Shown: piece by piece, positions 12,581-26,088 of the stretch
Layout of the letters: each line of letters opens with the position of its first letter
Position numbering within the stretch: the first letter of the stretch is position 1
NCBI GenBank assembly: GCA_009741485.1
Contig: CM019227.1
Coordinates: 15,644,057 to 15,708,056, forward strand
DNA length: 64,000 bases
From: Malurus cyaneus samueli
Taxonomy: Eukaryota > Chordata > Aves > Passeriformes > Maluridae
Reading direction: 5' to 3'
Notes under the pieces: generated by a model
Told to the model about the DNA's origin: nothing
Database searches by the model: none
The model's input: only the letters and a program-made list of their open reading frames with translations
Translations under genes and position numbers: made by a program

Positions 12581-12599
12581 CTGTGAGCTCATTTGTGGC

Positions 12600-12775
12600 A
12601 CGCAAACCTTTGGTAATTTGGTTTTACCCATCCCTCTGCTCTGAGAGAGAGAACAGAACTGCTCCATCCCTGCCCAGTGTGTGACAAGGTGGGGTTTGGT
12701 TCGGCTCAACCTTACAGGTCTTTTCCACTCTGGGTCTAAATCCCCCTGTGAATGCTGTGACTGGGAGCTGTGATT
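12600..12775 (+). mobile_element. Possible CR1 LINE 3'-end fragment
   Basis: The order of words CTCAACCTTACAGGTCTTTTCCACTCTGG, then GTGAATGCTGTGA, resembles the conserved 3' tail of avian CR1 elements, which reads roughly as a GATCTCAAAGGTCTTTTCCAACC block followed by ATTCTGTGA repeats. Only the last 80-100 bp (from about 12690) are convincing. The left boundary is a guess. The fragment is diverged and non-coding, as most CR1 copies are, and starts just after LTR copy A. Confidence 0.4.
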
Positions 12776-15700
12776 GGTCTCAAACCATCTCAGGCTGCAC
12801 TCAGTGCCACTGACACCAAGGAAAATGTTTTCCCTGCTGTCTGCATGGAATCCACCCAGCAGGACACAGCTCTGGGCACTCCTGTCCTTCCTCAGCCTGG
12901 TGGCACCAGGAACGAGTCTTAGAGTTAATTTCTCATTAAATTTCTGACCAACTCAACTCTCCAAGTGTCTTTCTGCAACACAGACACAAAGAAAGAATTC
13001 TGATTGAGGACAGCAGTGTTGCTACTACAACATCATATTGATATTTATCTCTAATTATTATCATTATTTCCCATTTTAGGGAATTGGGACTTAAAAGTTG
13101 ACTTAAGAGCTCAATGGCTGTAGAGAATGAGAAAAGTCAAGTCAGCAGGAGAGCTGAAGTTGAGATTATACTGTGCTGAATTGCTTGGGCATGGCCTTAA
13201 GTTGATGAATTGTCCATTAAAATCAACTGCTTTCATAAAATCCCTTCCAAAACCCAAAGTGCAATCGTGCCCCAGCTCGAGGATGGCCAGCTCCAATCAA
13301 TGTCACTGCCAGAGCCCGAGCTCTGTATGGTTTATTAAAATATTCCAACTATTCCACTTGCAGCTAGCAGTACATGATGTTTTGCTTCTTTTCTTTGTTT
13401 ACCACTTCTCCTTCTGATTCAGGGTTTTAGAACCAGTAAAATTGAATATATTATCTGCACAGAAGAATCTCTTTTGTTGTCTCTCTCTCGCCCCACTCCA
13501 TGAGAATGTTAATTCTGCTGCCAGGTCAGCTCTGGCAATCTGATGCCAACTCCCCAGCCTCTCTCTATCTCCTGATAATAATTTTTTTAACAATAAAGAT
13601 AAAACCAATTGTGACTCAGTTTTGTAAGTGCTCAGAAAAAAATAAGCCATATTTAAATCACTGTACTGCCTTGAAAGTTCAAGGAAGCAGAAAGACGATG
13701 ATTATGCTCCTTTATTTTCAGATTTTGATATCCTGGCAGGCACACTCTGACACTGCAAACATGCTCTGCCTCATAATGCTACACTTAGTGATGAAATTTA
13801 AGGACATTTCAAAAAGTTATATAAGGAGATTTATTGACAAGAAACTCAAAACACTGTCTTTGTGGACTTTATTGCTAAGTTTAATTAATGTTTCCTTCAA
13901 CCTTGATCTAGATAATTCTATCCCTTGGGAGGAGGATGAGGGGAAATCGTTCAGTAGGAAAAAAAATATCTACAGCTCTGGAAAATAAACTTCTAATTAA
14001 GGCAAAGAAAACCCGACCAATCACAAAATCTAAACTCAAGACAGATAAAATGGAGCCATTTGCATTTTCTGGAGTACTGCAATCAATGCACAGGGTGCCC
14101 AAAAGCCAAATTTCTTCAAACTACACAAGAAGTGTTCAGCACTAAAGCCAACAGGGAAATTCAGCTGTAGCCACCTCCAGCGTCTGTTCTTGTGAGAACT
14201 GGAGCCCAAAATCTGCATCAGTCCACACACAGATGGGGATTCCTGAAGGTTTAGATGATCAGGGAGCTCTCAGAGAGCTGCAGTGGGCTCAGGAATATCC
14301 AAGAGGCCACAGGAGATTCTGCAGAGCTGCACATCACAGGAGATGCCAAGGCCAGGCTGCAGGAGCAGGGCGAACATTCTGTGATAATTCCTTGTGATTT
14401 GCAGCCCCAGGGCTTCCTCTCCCTTCAGTGTCTTGACCTTTAACTGACCTTGACAGATTTCCCTTGCATGAATTTGTCCAGTCTCATCTTTAATCTATGT
14501 AAACTTTATCAGCCATAAAAATCTGACAGGAAGAAATTCCATGGCTTAATTAGAGGCTCTGTTAATTAGCAGCTCCTTTTGTTTTGAGGCTGCAGCAGCA
14601 GCAGCACTGCCCTTTGGGGTGTCCTAACCCTTGCAGGGAAGAGAAAATGATCCCTCCTGGTCTATTAATGTTCACAGCTTCACTCAGGTGCTGCACATCT
14701 CTGTCCTAAGCTCCTCATCTCCTTTCCCTGAGCCGGATTGCCGTTCTCCTGTAAACTTCACAGGCGTTCTGAGTTTGACTAAACTCAGCTGAAGGAGAAA
14801 AATTCAGCCTGAGGTTGAAGAGGTTGAAGGGAAAATCTCAGCCTGAGGTTGAAGAGCACTGGAGAGAAGTCGGTGTGGTTGAGGGTGCCCAGCACAGATT
14901 TAGGCAGGGCAGGTTATGCTCAATCAAGCTCCTTGAGCCCTTGAAGGCATTCCTGCAGGGACAGACCAGAGGAATATTGTGCTGGTCCTGCTTTGAGTTA
15001 TTCCAAAAGCATTTGGAAAAAATCTGCATCCCAGATGAATGCCAGGAGTCCCAACCAGAGGGGAAATCAGGGCACTGCATCCAGAATTGGGATCAGAGCA
15101 GAAGGAAGAAGAAGCAACACCCGAGGTTTGCACGGTCCCTTCCCATGGAACAGAGCCCACAGCCCTCTCCAGGTGTGCCATTCCCTCCCTGGAATGCAGC
15201 ATTTCTGCAACACCACACACCTCAGGCACTGCAGAATCAGCAGAGAACAGCCTTCCCAGGAAACTGCTGATTAATTTTATCTGATTGAAATTAGAGGAGC
15301 GAGAGCAAGGTGAGCAAACTGTAATTACTGTGGCAGAGCCAGCACCAGCCCCGCTCCAGAGGGGCTCAGCAAGGACATGAACAATCCACCTCTTCTGGGA
15401 GCCATCAAATAAGTGTCAAAAATGTGTTTCAGGGAATTACCCACCCATTTCCATAGCCAGGTCTGGGAGTTCATGTCGTGGCACTGCTTTAGAGGGTGAT
15501 CTGATAAATGTTTCCTCAAAAGGGCCTCGAAGCTGCCAGCAAAAACACTAAAAATACATTTGAATTTTTTTCTGGTGTATTTTTATTGCTGGCACCAGAA
15601 TGTGTGAGAAATACATGGATCTTTCTCGCACACTCTGGCATCCCGATACGAGGATATCAAGGCAGCCATCCTTTCTCCTCTTTTCTGCACAAATGAGGAA

Positions 15701-16525
15701 AATCCAGCAGAATGACTTTGTTTATGGAACAGCCTGGGATTTTTGTTATGGCAAGATTGTGTCACATTACACAAATATATGAGGTCCTAATGCACCATCC
15801 TCAAAGCACTTGGCTACTGATTTGCAGCAATGGAGGGATAATTACAACTTTTAAGAGAAGGAACAAAGAAATATTCCCCTACTGAGCAGTATAAATTCAA
15901 GACTAATAAGTAGTTATTAGTATCACAGAAGTAGAGCTGTGTAAATTATGCAGAAAAAGTATTTACAGATCCATTTCAGTTTCCCAGTGAATTACTTTCA
16001 GCCATGTGCTGTATGCTTTCATAAAAAATTAAAGCTGTTGTGTTTTACTACAGAAACACAGCTTATGAAGGAGGAAGTTTTTAAGTTTCATTAGACAGTG
16101 ATGTTATTGAAAACAGGTTTTGAATCTTCACCCAATATATTCACGTAGCTGTTCATGTACCCAACCAATTAAGGTCTGGGAAGTCCATGCAGTGCTCTAA
16201 ATCATTCATTGCGAGAATCAAGCTCAAAGTTCCAAGATGTACAATAAAGTTTACGAAAAACATTTCTCAGAAACATCTGAATAATTAATACACAGTCGAG
16301 AGAATCTCAAGCCATTCTGCAAGCTGAAAAAAAAAAATTACTTCCTATGAATTATTCATGGCACTCTGCATACAAGTCTTTTCCTTAACCCAGGAGGATT
16401 TACTCTTTTTTAGGTGATTATCTTCCACAGTGGCTCTGCTACACTGGAGCTTCAGTGATGCCGTGTTTGTGACTCTAGATTGGCACCACAGCAGCCAAGC
16501 ACTTAGAACCACAAAAACAGAGTGA
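12776..16525. other. Noncoding sequence, no gene seen
   Basis: Unique sequence. The 162-codon frame at 13500-13988 (plus) is a run of mixed residues with no domain, poor gene-like composition and no splice context. Overlapping frames on both strands at 14815-15284 likewise look accidental. The stretch 15840-16330 is AT-rich and repeat-free, with the texture of conserved noncoding DNA but no proof of it. Confidence 0.65.
14805..14858 (+). repeat. Short direct repeat, 34-bp period
   Basis: CAGCCTGAGGTTGAAGAG occurs at 14805 and, as CAGCCTGAGGTTGAAGAG again, from 14839. The intervening 16 bases repeat GTTGAAG once more. It is a small local duplication with no wider family visible. Confidence 0.75.
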
Positions 16526-16782
16526 AGGAGGCAGGGTGGGACTGTCAGGAGGCAGATGTTGGGGCTGTCAGGATGCAGATGTTGGGACTGTCCAGATGCA
16601 AATGTTGGGACTGTCCAGATGCAGATGTTGGGACTGTCAGGAGGCAGGGTGATATTGGGACTGTCCAGATGCAGACATTGGGACTGTCAGGAGGCAGATG
16701 TTGGGACTGTCCGGATGCAGATGTTGGGACTGTCAGGAGGCAGGGTGATGTTGGGGCTGTCAGGAGGCAGATGTTGGGGCTG
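16526..16782 (+). repeat. 23-bp minisatellite with a 27-bp variant unit
   Basis: About 11 units are based on AGATGTTGGGACTGTCAGG plus ATGC (23 bp). Two sub-motifs alternate: TCCAGATGCAG and TCAGGAGGCAG. Some units gain GGTG after AGGAGGCAG to give 27 bp (near 16645 and 16735). The alternation suggests higher-order shuffling by gene conversion or slippage. The unit has few stops, which yields false glycine/cysteine/aspartate-rich open frames of about 100 codons on both strands. Confidence 0.93.
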
Positions 16783-19700
16783 TTCCACCCCATCCCAGCA
16801 GCCTGGCTGCCATCAGCAGGGAGGAGTGGGTGAGCTGAACCCTCCACCCTCCTGCTGGGAGGTGTTGGACTGAGACAGCTCCAAGGTTCATTTTGTCAGC
16901 ACGGCGCAGAAAAAACCTTGGTGTTTGCCCTTCAGAGCCTTTCTCTGCAGGGTTTAAATCTACATTGCAAACCTTCTGGGAACCTCATGTCCGTTTTCTT
17001 AATTTTTCTGTTTGCTGGGCAGCACAGGAATCCTACCCTTAACACCTGTTGTTCCTCATTAACATGGATTAGCATTCCCCAGTTTTAAAAAAAAAAAAAA
17101 ACCCAGATGACACGATAAAATTTGTTCACTGATGCAGCAGAAACCAATTACCACACAGAAGCATGAGGATTGAAAAGCAACAACTTGTGACTATTTGTTC
17201 TGGCTGTTTCCATAACACAACCCCTGAAATGCATTGGCGTGTTCCGATTGTGGCTCTTTATTCCAGAGCCCACCTTTCCCCTCCCTCCTTCCCTTTTCTT
17301 TACATGAACGGCTGCTTTATCATGGGCTGGAGATGTAACCCTCTCCAGAACCCCAGAGAAGAAAGAGATCCTGGGATTTTCTGCTGAATGCAGAGAAATA
17401 CCAAAACAATGCTATAAAAGGCTCCGTGAAGTGCATACATCAAAGTCAAAGGAGATCTTTGTATTCTGCCCGTAATGCTTACAAGGTAAAGTGGCATGCA
17501 GATTTCTTATTTAATAAATTCCCACAGAAAATTAGTTTTTCACAGTGGGAAGAATTTCAAGGCTTGCTGCGACGAACAGGCAGGATCTAATCACTGCTCA
17601 GGCTTTGTAGATACACCAGGGTTTGCAGATATTTCAATGATCCAATTATTCTGTTGAGGCACAATCACCTTGCCTGCATACTAATCGAGCCATACGCCAA
17701 CATGAAACAGCCCTGCCTTTTCTGGAAGCTCCAGACATGTGCAGCTCCCTGGTTGACCTTCTGCCAATTACACTCATTTCAATTCTATTAGCTCATCTTT
17801 TGCCCAAAGGTGACATATGCACAAATCTATAGGGAAAATTGCCTGAATCAACTTTCCACACCACACGGGATGCAGAGGAGCTGCTCAGCCACGTGAGCAG
17901 GAGGCATTAAATTCTAAAGCTGGATGCAATTGGACACTAAATAGCAGTGAATTTTTCAGGCACTAAACCTCTTCGGGAACTGCAAAGTTAAAAATGAGAG
18001 GATTCTGTTTATCAGAGAAAACAAAATCAATTTCTCAGTTTTGTACCTCGTGAATGCCAACAAGAATGAGGATGAACAGAGCCCAGATAATTTCTGCTGG
18101 ATCAGTATTAACAGTGGCTGTTGGGGTTCCCTTTTGGGGGGCTTCCTTCCCACTTGGTAGCTTTGTGATGTTCTATTCTGATTTTTTGTCACTGTGGACT
18201 GAGCTATTGGCAAACTTACTGAATTTGTTACTGGTAGAATTCTGGAGCACAGTGAGCAGAGATATTTTTAATATTGCATTTTCCGGCTAAGTTTTGTTAC
18301 AAAAGTGTTTGTTATCCTGACTTTCTACTAACAGCTTTCTCCTCAAAATAACAATGGAATCCTTCTAAATATTTATTGCTATCTATTCCAGAGAGTCATC
18401 TCAATTTCTAAAAGTCACCAACATCTTGTCAGGACATTTCTGCTGCTCATAAACCAAGAAAATTAAGCAAAAGCCAGGTCATTTTCCAGGCCTAACAGCA
18501 GTGACACTAGCTGTTCTTCAGTTTATAGATACAATACCAGATTTTGTTTTCTTTTGGATTCCAGCTGCTATGGTTTTTACACTGAGTGCTTGCTCTGTCA
18601 AGAATTATGTGACCCAATGCAGTGCTGCCCATAAACAGTGAAAGGAGAATAACAGAGCACCTGCAGAGGATCCAAAGGCATCCCCTGTGCCAAAGCATCA
18701 ACCTTGGAGCTCCTCATTAACCCAGGGGACAGCAGCAGGAGCCTGGGACGGGGTGCTACAAAGCCCCAGCCAAGGAGCAGCCAGAAGGATAAAATATTGC
18801 CCCATTATTGGGATTTATTATGGGGCCTTTGTGCCTTTCCAGAAAACCTCCTGCCTTCCCTTTATTGCCTCTTTTGAATTGTCACCAGCATTTTAACCTC
18901 CCCTAGGGAGGGGACAGGACAGCTGGACAGGCCAGCACAGGGACACCGGTGACTCTCAAACCTCCACATCAGGAACTGAGCCCATTCCTCACTTCTGGCA
19001 CCCTAAAAATGGGGAAATTCCCATTATTGTTCACCTGCAGCACCAGGCCAGGCAGCATCTGTAATTACTGCACCACTGGTTGGTTTAGATACTCCCAGGC
19101 ACTCCTGAGGAGAGCTCAGCTCCATTAAACGAGAGGGATAAAAGGCAGATGGGTTTCTGCTTTCCCTCCGTTTCATTTTTCATACAAGAAGCTTGTTCAA
19201 GGTAGTAAGGGAAAATAGCTCCTCAAGAACAATATTGAGGTGAATTTCTATTGCTTTTTTGTCCTGTAAGCTTCTTACAAGGGAGAAAAAAAAATCAAAT
19301 AGATTCTCTGGAAGAATTGACTTTGTAGAATAATAACACAGAAGGAACACGGGAGGAGGACAGATGGGTAAGATGCACGTGCTCCTAACAAAAGGATACG
19401 CTGTTTATTTATTTTTCAAGGCCATTTGTAACACGTGAGTTTCCCCAGGAAAAGCTTTCGAAAGGAGAATGGAAAATGCTCACAATTGGGGAAGAGTGCT
19501 CAAGTACTGCATATTTTACAATTATAAGTGTCTTTTCTGAAAAGAAAAAAAGCCTGGGAAAAAGTATACACTTGTTTTTTCAGCTACAGATTAGCATTTA
19601 AATAAATAAATAAAAGCAGGTATAACTCTGCCACCTCCCTACAGAACTGACACTGCAGCAAAGGAAATCCATTATCTACAGAACTCAAGCGCTTCCTAAA

Positions 19701-22700
19701 TTTATAACCATTATTAAAGAAATAAAAAATGTGTTTGTCTCCTGTGCAGATTTCCCTGATAAATCCTGACAGTTATAGCTGGGATGGCTTTGAACTGAAC
19801 ACCAGCTGAATTCAGCTGATTCTGAAGGTACCTGATCCCTGTCAGAATTATCCATGCAAATCTGGTGACAAGAGGCTAAGAAGAGGGCAGTCACTTCTCT
19901 ACGTTTTGTCACTTCATCTCAATGACCTCTTCTGTAAAATACCTACTTAACCCAATTCTTGCTATTTTATACAATAGCTGTTCTTTTTATTGTGGCAAAA
20001 ACTCTATCCACCTGCTGCACCCAAACCTAGTTCATTGTGAACACTTCTCTTTTTTTGCTGTCTCTGTTTATATTTCCAAGTGGAATAGAGATTGCCAGGT
20101 GATCCTGAAACAATTAAAATTAACACGAGATTGCCAAAGATATTTCATCAGAATTAAAACAGAACAGCTCACGAATATTCAAAGAGGACTTGTTCTTTGC
20201 TGGGTAAAGAAATTCAAAATAGAATTCTGCTCGGATTCTAGAGTGAGGTGAGCAAAGGAGAGGAGGCAGAGAGCGGTGACCTTGTGTGAGCATCTGCCAG
20301 GACCTGATCATCAAAGGGTACAGCCAGAACAGGATATCCCATGCACTGCTTCTGCTGGGATCCTCCCCAGAAAAGTCACCTGTAGAATTAGCAAACATTC
20401 AGAAGTGGAAAAAGCAGAGCTGGGAGGCTCAGAGTGTGGACAGGTTTGATTTGGGACAGAAGAACAATCCCTTGATGGAGCTGAGCACAGAGAATGGGGC
20501 TGGCACAGGGTGTCCTCACAGGGATCACAGACTGGGGGTGCTTTGGAGAGCTGAGCTGCTGCCATGAGTTCACAAGGGAGGAATTCGGGGAAGGAGAACA
20601 ATTATATTGTATTTTTATACTCTTTTTTTTCTAATATAATAGATATATATTTATATAATTCACTGCTCTATAAACCCCTCAATAAAAAGCTCTTTTCCCT
20701 CCCCTCCACAAAGCAATATTTCCTGGCCATGATTTCCACATGGAGTGGCCATGGAAGTGCAGTCTGCAGGGAGGATGAAGAGTTTCACCAGCACCCCCTT
20801 CCTTCTCACTGGGTGTTTCTCTGTTCATTCTGGGTTTAGAGAAGCAAGAGAAGCTTTAAGGATTAAATTATTCCCAAAAGATTCCCTTGGACTTTTTTAT
20901 AGTAGTTAAAAATAACCCTGAAATTGAGAACACTGAAGCAAAAATTCTGTTGTGAATTTTAAATTGAATTTTAACTAGCTTTGGATTATTGAAATATTTA
21001 CTGAAGAAAACACTGAGCATTGAATATGAGCAGCTTAATTTTAGTTCACAAAACTTGTTCTACAGTAAGAGATAACATAACTGGAACATATTTAGAAAAT
21101 ACTTCAGTTGCACACATTTATTAATGTATTCCTCCTCAATTTATTGCTTGGTGTTGGACAATTTCTTACCCTGTCATTTGTGGATTTATGAACATTTACT
21201 GCAAAACATATAAAGTACAAATGTCTAAATATTGTCTGTTTTCAGCCTTTCCTGCCTTTTTTCAGGCGCTCCTGAGTTCATTGAGGAGGAAGAGGCCTCC
21301 AGTTCCTTCCCCACACAACATTCATTGCAGAGCAGAAAAATTCTCATCAGTGATTTTCTACCAGGCTGTATTTATAGAACAGATATAGCTCCAAATATCC
21401 ACATTATCTTAGTAAATTTGTCTCTGATTTAGAAGAGTTTCTGAAAGAATGGTGGGGAAAGGTGGAGATTCATTGTTTTTAAAGCAGGGCTGCAAAGGAG
21501 CTTCAGGACAGAAATTGGTTTCTGGCCCCAGAATGGCAAATTTTAGCACAATCACAGAGGCTGTTTGGGTTTTAGAGCCCCTGGTGAGTATTTCAGCACA
21601 CAGGAAGAAGCACACAGGAGCTGTGGGAATGCCGGTGACCCCACAGATCCCAAAGAGGGGCAGCCCTATGGACACTGAAGCTGCACAGAGCTGAGCTCAC
21701 ACTGCAATTCTCCCTGTTCTCTCCTGAACTGGTTCCACTGGGGGAGCAATGGCATTAACTGGGAGCTGTCCTGCCTGTGGAGCCTTTTCCCTCTCCAGGA
21801 GCAGGTTACAGACACAGGCAGGGCACAACAGCATCAATCCCATGATGAAAACTCTGCTCCTCCCAGGGCTCCTGCAAACACTGAGTGCCTCATTGGGTGT
21901 CTGACACCATGGCCCTTTCTTCAGCAGCATGAAGTTATTTAATTTATTTTATCCCCCCCTAAACAGAATTTATTTGCTTGAAGAAATATTGGAATTAACA
22001 TTTTGTTAATGTCTCTTCTTTTTTTTTTTTAATATGTTCATCCCCTCAGTCACACAGAAATTGTATTACATTGTGAATGAAACAGATATGAAGAACCTAC
22101 TTGCTTAGCTATAATTTAATTTTTTTTTTCCTTTTTGTGAATGCAGTAAGAATTTCTATTTCTGCCAAGAGCTGATGCTAACACTGTCAGTCTGTACATG
22201 GTGTGAATATTGGCATTCATTTCCCGTGCTGGCAGCCCAGCCCCAGGCACTGTTTTAGTGCCCTGATAGGCGACAAACGCTTCAAACCCCGGAGAAATAA
22301 AGATAAGCACTGAGAAATGCAGTCCTAACAGGGATTCACAAGCGAGTGCTCCTCGATGAAAGGAAGCACAATAACTTTACAAATGTTTCCATCGTAACAA
22401 CCCAAATCCTTATGAGTCACAGTAGAGGGAACTTGCCACGGAAATTCCTCCGAAATATTAACGGCTTTTATCGTTTTTCGACCAAATAAATGCAACCACG
22501 TTCTGAATCTCCGAATTCAGAATTGCCTGGCTGTTACCAGGGAAATCTGCAAAGAGGGGTAAAAACCAGATGACAACTGCTTGACGTTTTTAACTCTTGT
22601 GGGTGAGCAGCTCCCTGGCAGCGTCATCCATGCGGCATTTCCAGCAGGACACTGCCGGAGCTCCGCTCTCTCCTCCAGTCTTTGCTGACCAGAGATTCTC

Positions 22701-23153
22701 CTCCGTCTCATTAAAGCAGAGAACCCAGCTGTCCTCCCCTCTGCTCCACAGAGCTCAGGGAAGAACTCCAGGAAAATGCTCTTCAGGGACTGTGTAGGGA
22801 TAGCATCTAAAAACTGGGAATTGCATTCTCCAGGTTTCTCTGAGTTAATGGAGCTCCATTTGCACATCCCAAAGGAGCCGCTCTGAGCCCTATTTTGGCA
22901 CAAGAGGGGTTTTTAAGGGAAAGCAAGGGAAAATACTGCATTTCCCAGCTGGCCTGGTCCTGTTCCATCCCAGATGAGCTGGGACAGCCCAGGGCTGCAG
23001 AGCAGACAGCTCAGCCTGGAGGGAATGGAATGGGCTGGGATGGGGCAGTGGCTGCAGAAGGTGCCTCAGACTGCAGGAACCTCCAAGGGTTTTGCTCCTT
23101 CTGCCTCCCCTCTGCTCCTGCCAAATGGGTCACAGGGTTCATCAGGGTGGGGT
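16783..23153. other. Noncoding sequence, no gene seen
   Basis: Mostly unique sequence with no recognisable exon or RNA gene. An A15 run lies at 17087-17101. The stretch 17560-17860 is flagged separately as regulatory-like. 18380-20600 has only short overlapping frames. 20600-21200 is very AT-rich. 22320-22560 is repeat-free with several CpGs in an AT-rich setting, which can mark conserved elements. Nothing supports a gene. Confidence 0.65.
17560..17860. promoter_or_regulatory. Candidate conserved noncoding stretch
   Basis: Repeat-free sequence with CpGs in an AT-rich background (GCTGCGACGAAC near 17566 and ACTAATCGAGCCATACG near 17680). It also has the core TCTATTAGCTCATC near 17783, which carries TTAG/TAAT-type cores. 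The texture is that of a conserved element, but I cannot show conservation from one sequence. Confidence 0.18.
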
Positions 23154-23585
23154 TGATGCCTCATCAATCAGGCTCACCTGAAACAGAGGCCAGACAAACT
23201 AAAGAGAATGAGGACAACTTTAATCCAGGCCTAACAGCCCCCCTGGTACATTAAGGGCAGACAAAGCCTCCTCCTGAGGCTGCACCCAGAATGGACCCCG
23301 AGTCACGAGATCTTCCCCTTTTATCAGTTCTGTCTCATGAACACATCGGGCCCAATTCCCCAATGACACCTTCAGGTGATGGTGTCACCCACCCCAGGTT
23401 TGCTCCCCCCAATTCTCTGTTGTTTCCATATTTTGGGGCTCTGAGGCAGTGAAGTGTCCTTGGATTCAGCTCAGAGAGGGATTGTTTTGTCTAAACATGG
23501 GAGAACAGGAGTTTTAGTTTTGTACTAGAAAAGTACAAGAATACAGATGCATGAAAATACAGAAACTAAAAATCCTAAGGCATCA
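23154..23585 (-). mobile_element. Solo LTR, copy B (ERV1-like)
   Basis: The cleanest copy of the family. It starts with TGATGCCT and ends with AGGCATCA, a perfect 8-bp terminal inverted repeat. It is flanked by an exact 4-bp target duplication GGGT (23150-23153 and 23586-23589). In minus orientation it has GATAAAAGGG (23316-23325) as a TATA-like box and ATTAAA (23219-23224) as a polyadenylation signal. It is closest to copy A, sharing the C-run insertion near 23236-23242. No internal proviral sequence is present. Confidence 0.92.
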
Positions 23586-24304
23586 GGGTGATGAAGAGCT
23601 CTGACTCTTTCCAGGAGGGACAGGGCCTGGCCACAAACCCACCTGCAGCTCAGAGATGACACTGTCCCCAGCAGGAACCCAGGATTGCCCCTCTTCCCCG
23701 AGAAAACACAGCAGGAGGAACACAAATACAATCATCAGGCTTTCATGGAACCAACCAAAAAAGCACTGCAAAATTTCACCTCAACAAATTCCATTTCACA
23801 CCAGCTTGCCTTCATCAAACATTTTTTCCCCCAGAAAGGTTGGGAAATGCTGCCTGTCTCTGGAAAAGACCCCGAATCCCTTTGGCCGTGCCTTTGCCTC
23901 TGATTGCCCACGTGAAGGACGAGCACCAAACGGGCACGGTGGGCAGTGTGGGCTGCCAGCAGTGGTGCCAGGAGGGATGGATTGTCCCTGCAGCCTGCTG
24001 GCCTCTCAGGGAGAGCTCAGGAGCAGCAGGGAATAAATAAAACTGGGTGTGCAATGCCCCATTGCAGTGTCCCGCTGCTCTGCCGCCCCTGCAGGGTGAG
24101 GAACCCAGGGCACGGAGCTCCAGCAGAGCTCTGCCTTGTCTAAAATGGGATTTTGCTGCCCTCATCAGTTTACAGCCCTGGGATGAACCTGCTTTGCTCG
24201 TGCCTGCAGCTGACCCTCGAGATGAGCGTCCCCAAAGGTGTTGTAGCTCATTAAAAACTGCCCTGAGCACTTGGCTGTGGGGCTGGCAGAGCTGGCCTTG
24301 CTAA

Positions 24305-24610
24305 ATGATTTAAAGTAGTAAAATGAACTCCTGGAAACTGTATAGTCACTAGCGAATTTCCTTCAAAAAGTCAGAGGTTAAATACAAATGTCAACATCAG
24401 GATCCCAAGCTGTCCTCTATTTCATCAGTGAAGCGGTCAGTGCGGGCTACTGGCTCCAAAGATAAATATTTAGAATAAAAATAGAAATGTCAGCCCGGAG
24501 AAATGCAGACTTTGCAAAGGCAATTAAACAGAAGCCCCGGGATAGATTGTATAGTGATGATATCCCAGTACACTGCTGTATTAAATCAGATCAATATGGG
24601 GATGCACTTA
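24305..24610. promoter_or_regulatory. Candidate conserved noncoding stretch
   Basis: About 300 bases free of repeats, with CpGs kept in AT-rich context (GAAGCGGTCAGTGCGGGC near 24431, CCCCGGGATAG near 24535). Several compact motif-like words are present, such as GATAAATATT and TCACTAGCGAATT. Texture alone suggests an enhancer-like element. This is inference, and cross-species alignment would decide it. Confidence 0.2.
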
Positions 24611-26070
24611 ACACTGATTTTTGAGAGCTCTGAGCAACACACAATAGGGTAAGCTGCCTCTGAGCGCAGTGAAAAGCAGATACTTCAGGTGAGAGTGACA
24701 GAACAATGATCTTAATTTCACAGTGCTGAAAACTCCTTGTCCTTGAAAGAAGCAATATATTTGTATTAAAAACAACAGCGTTCCCTCACTGGCACGGAGA
24801 AGTTGATACAACAGGTCAAAATTAGTTAATCACAGAAAATATGTTTATATGGATGCACCAGGGCTTAAAGAATAGAAGTTTAGCACTCACAGTGCTGTGT
24901 AGGAGCTGAGTTATTCTCAAATTAATCCCATCACATGATTGATTACTTAAAGATTATTTTTTTAAACACTTCAGGGGGAAAATAAACCAAAATGAACCCC
25001 AAGTTTGAGTTTTGCCTGGAAATTAGCAGAGTTTGGGACCTGCCTGGAAGCAGATTGTGCCCCGTGTGAAGGGGGGATGTTGGTGAGCTCCGTTCGTGTG
25101 ACACAGGGAGGCAAAGCCTCTCCTCCATCCTGCTGGGAGCTCCATTAAACGAGGGATCACAAACATCTGCTGCTTTTACCCACGTGCACAGCACACAGAA
25201 TTGTGCCCCATTGCACCTCTCAGCCCTGCAAAGTTGGAATATTTCACAGGAAGTTGAACAATCCGCCCTCAACTCTTCAGTTATCGACACCGCACCGCCT
25301 GGTCGGGATCAACAGGATTTGGATTAAAAGTCGCTCCCTAATCCTCCCCTTTGAAAGAAAAATATCTGTGCATTTAAAACATCGTCTGCTTCATTCCTTC
25401 ACTCATCAGAGGAGCTTATCTGCAGCCCGAGACAAGTGAGAACATTCAAAGTTATGTGAGAAAGGCAAGTTGGGAACAGAAAGAGCGATAAATTTGACAG
25501 TGGTCAATATGTTCAAAAGGTTTGGATGAAAATCTGAATGGTGGGAAGATAAAACGCACCCTAATTTTATGTACAAAGCCAAACCAGCTTTGATCTATTC
25601 AGTATTTTACATTCATAATTAAAAAGTGCCAAGTAATGCCTTTACCTGAGAAGTGTTATGATCACTCAGGGAATAAGTCTCCTTTATAAAGCTGAAATAA
25701 CTTGTTTGCCTTCTGTAAGGCAGGAGAACACAAATTTTGCAATATTTTAATGAAGAATTGTCCTTTGACTAAGAAAACAAACAGCTCTAAAAGAAAATGT
25801 ACAATTAGAAATCTCTCCCTGCAGTATTTACAGAACAAGCTTCAAGTCACTGAACTGAAAACTCAACTAATTTTGTCCTCAAATGCAAATAAAGTTTCTA
25901 AAGCCTGAAAGGAAAAGAGGAATTCCACAGAACAGCTCATGCATGTGGTCAACTTCTACTGTTATATCTTTGAAAGGCCTCAGCTTCAAGGTCTGATTAC
26001 TCATTCATCCAACTTTGAATTATTAAATGTGTTTTTGCTTTTCGGCAATTACTCTAAATCGTTTCACCTC

Positions 26071-26088
26071 TTTTTTTTTTTTTTTTTT
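26071..26088 (+). repeat. Poly(T) run, 18 bases
   Basis: An uninterrupted T18 followed by GGTGAGAACTGAGG. No recognisable retroposon body is attached on either strand, so it is annotated only as a homopolymer. Confidence 0.85.

Noticed and set aside
13500..13988. 162-codon plus frame
   Set aside because: It has no domain, no family resemblance and no exon context. A frame of this size is expected by chance in 64 kb.
14360..14400. CR1-like ATTCTGTGAT word
   Set aside because: A single word match without the upstream CR1 3' block is not enough.
16522..16873. Glycine/cysteine/aspartate repeat frames of about 100 codons on both strands
   Set aside because: These are products of the 23-bp minisatellite, not a gene.
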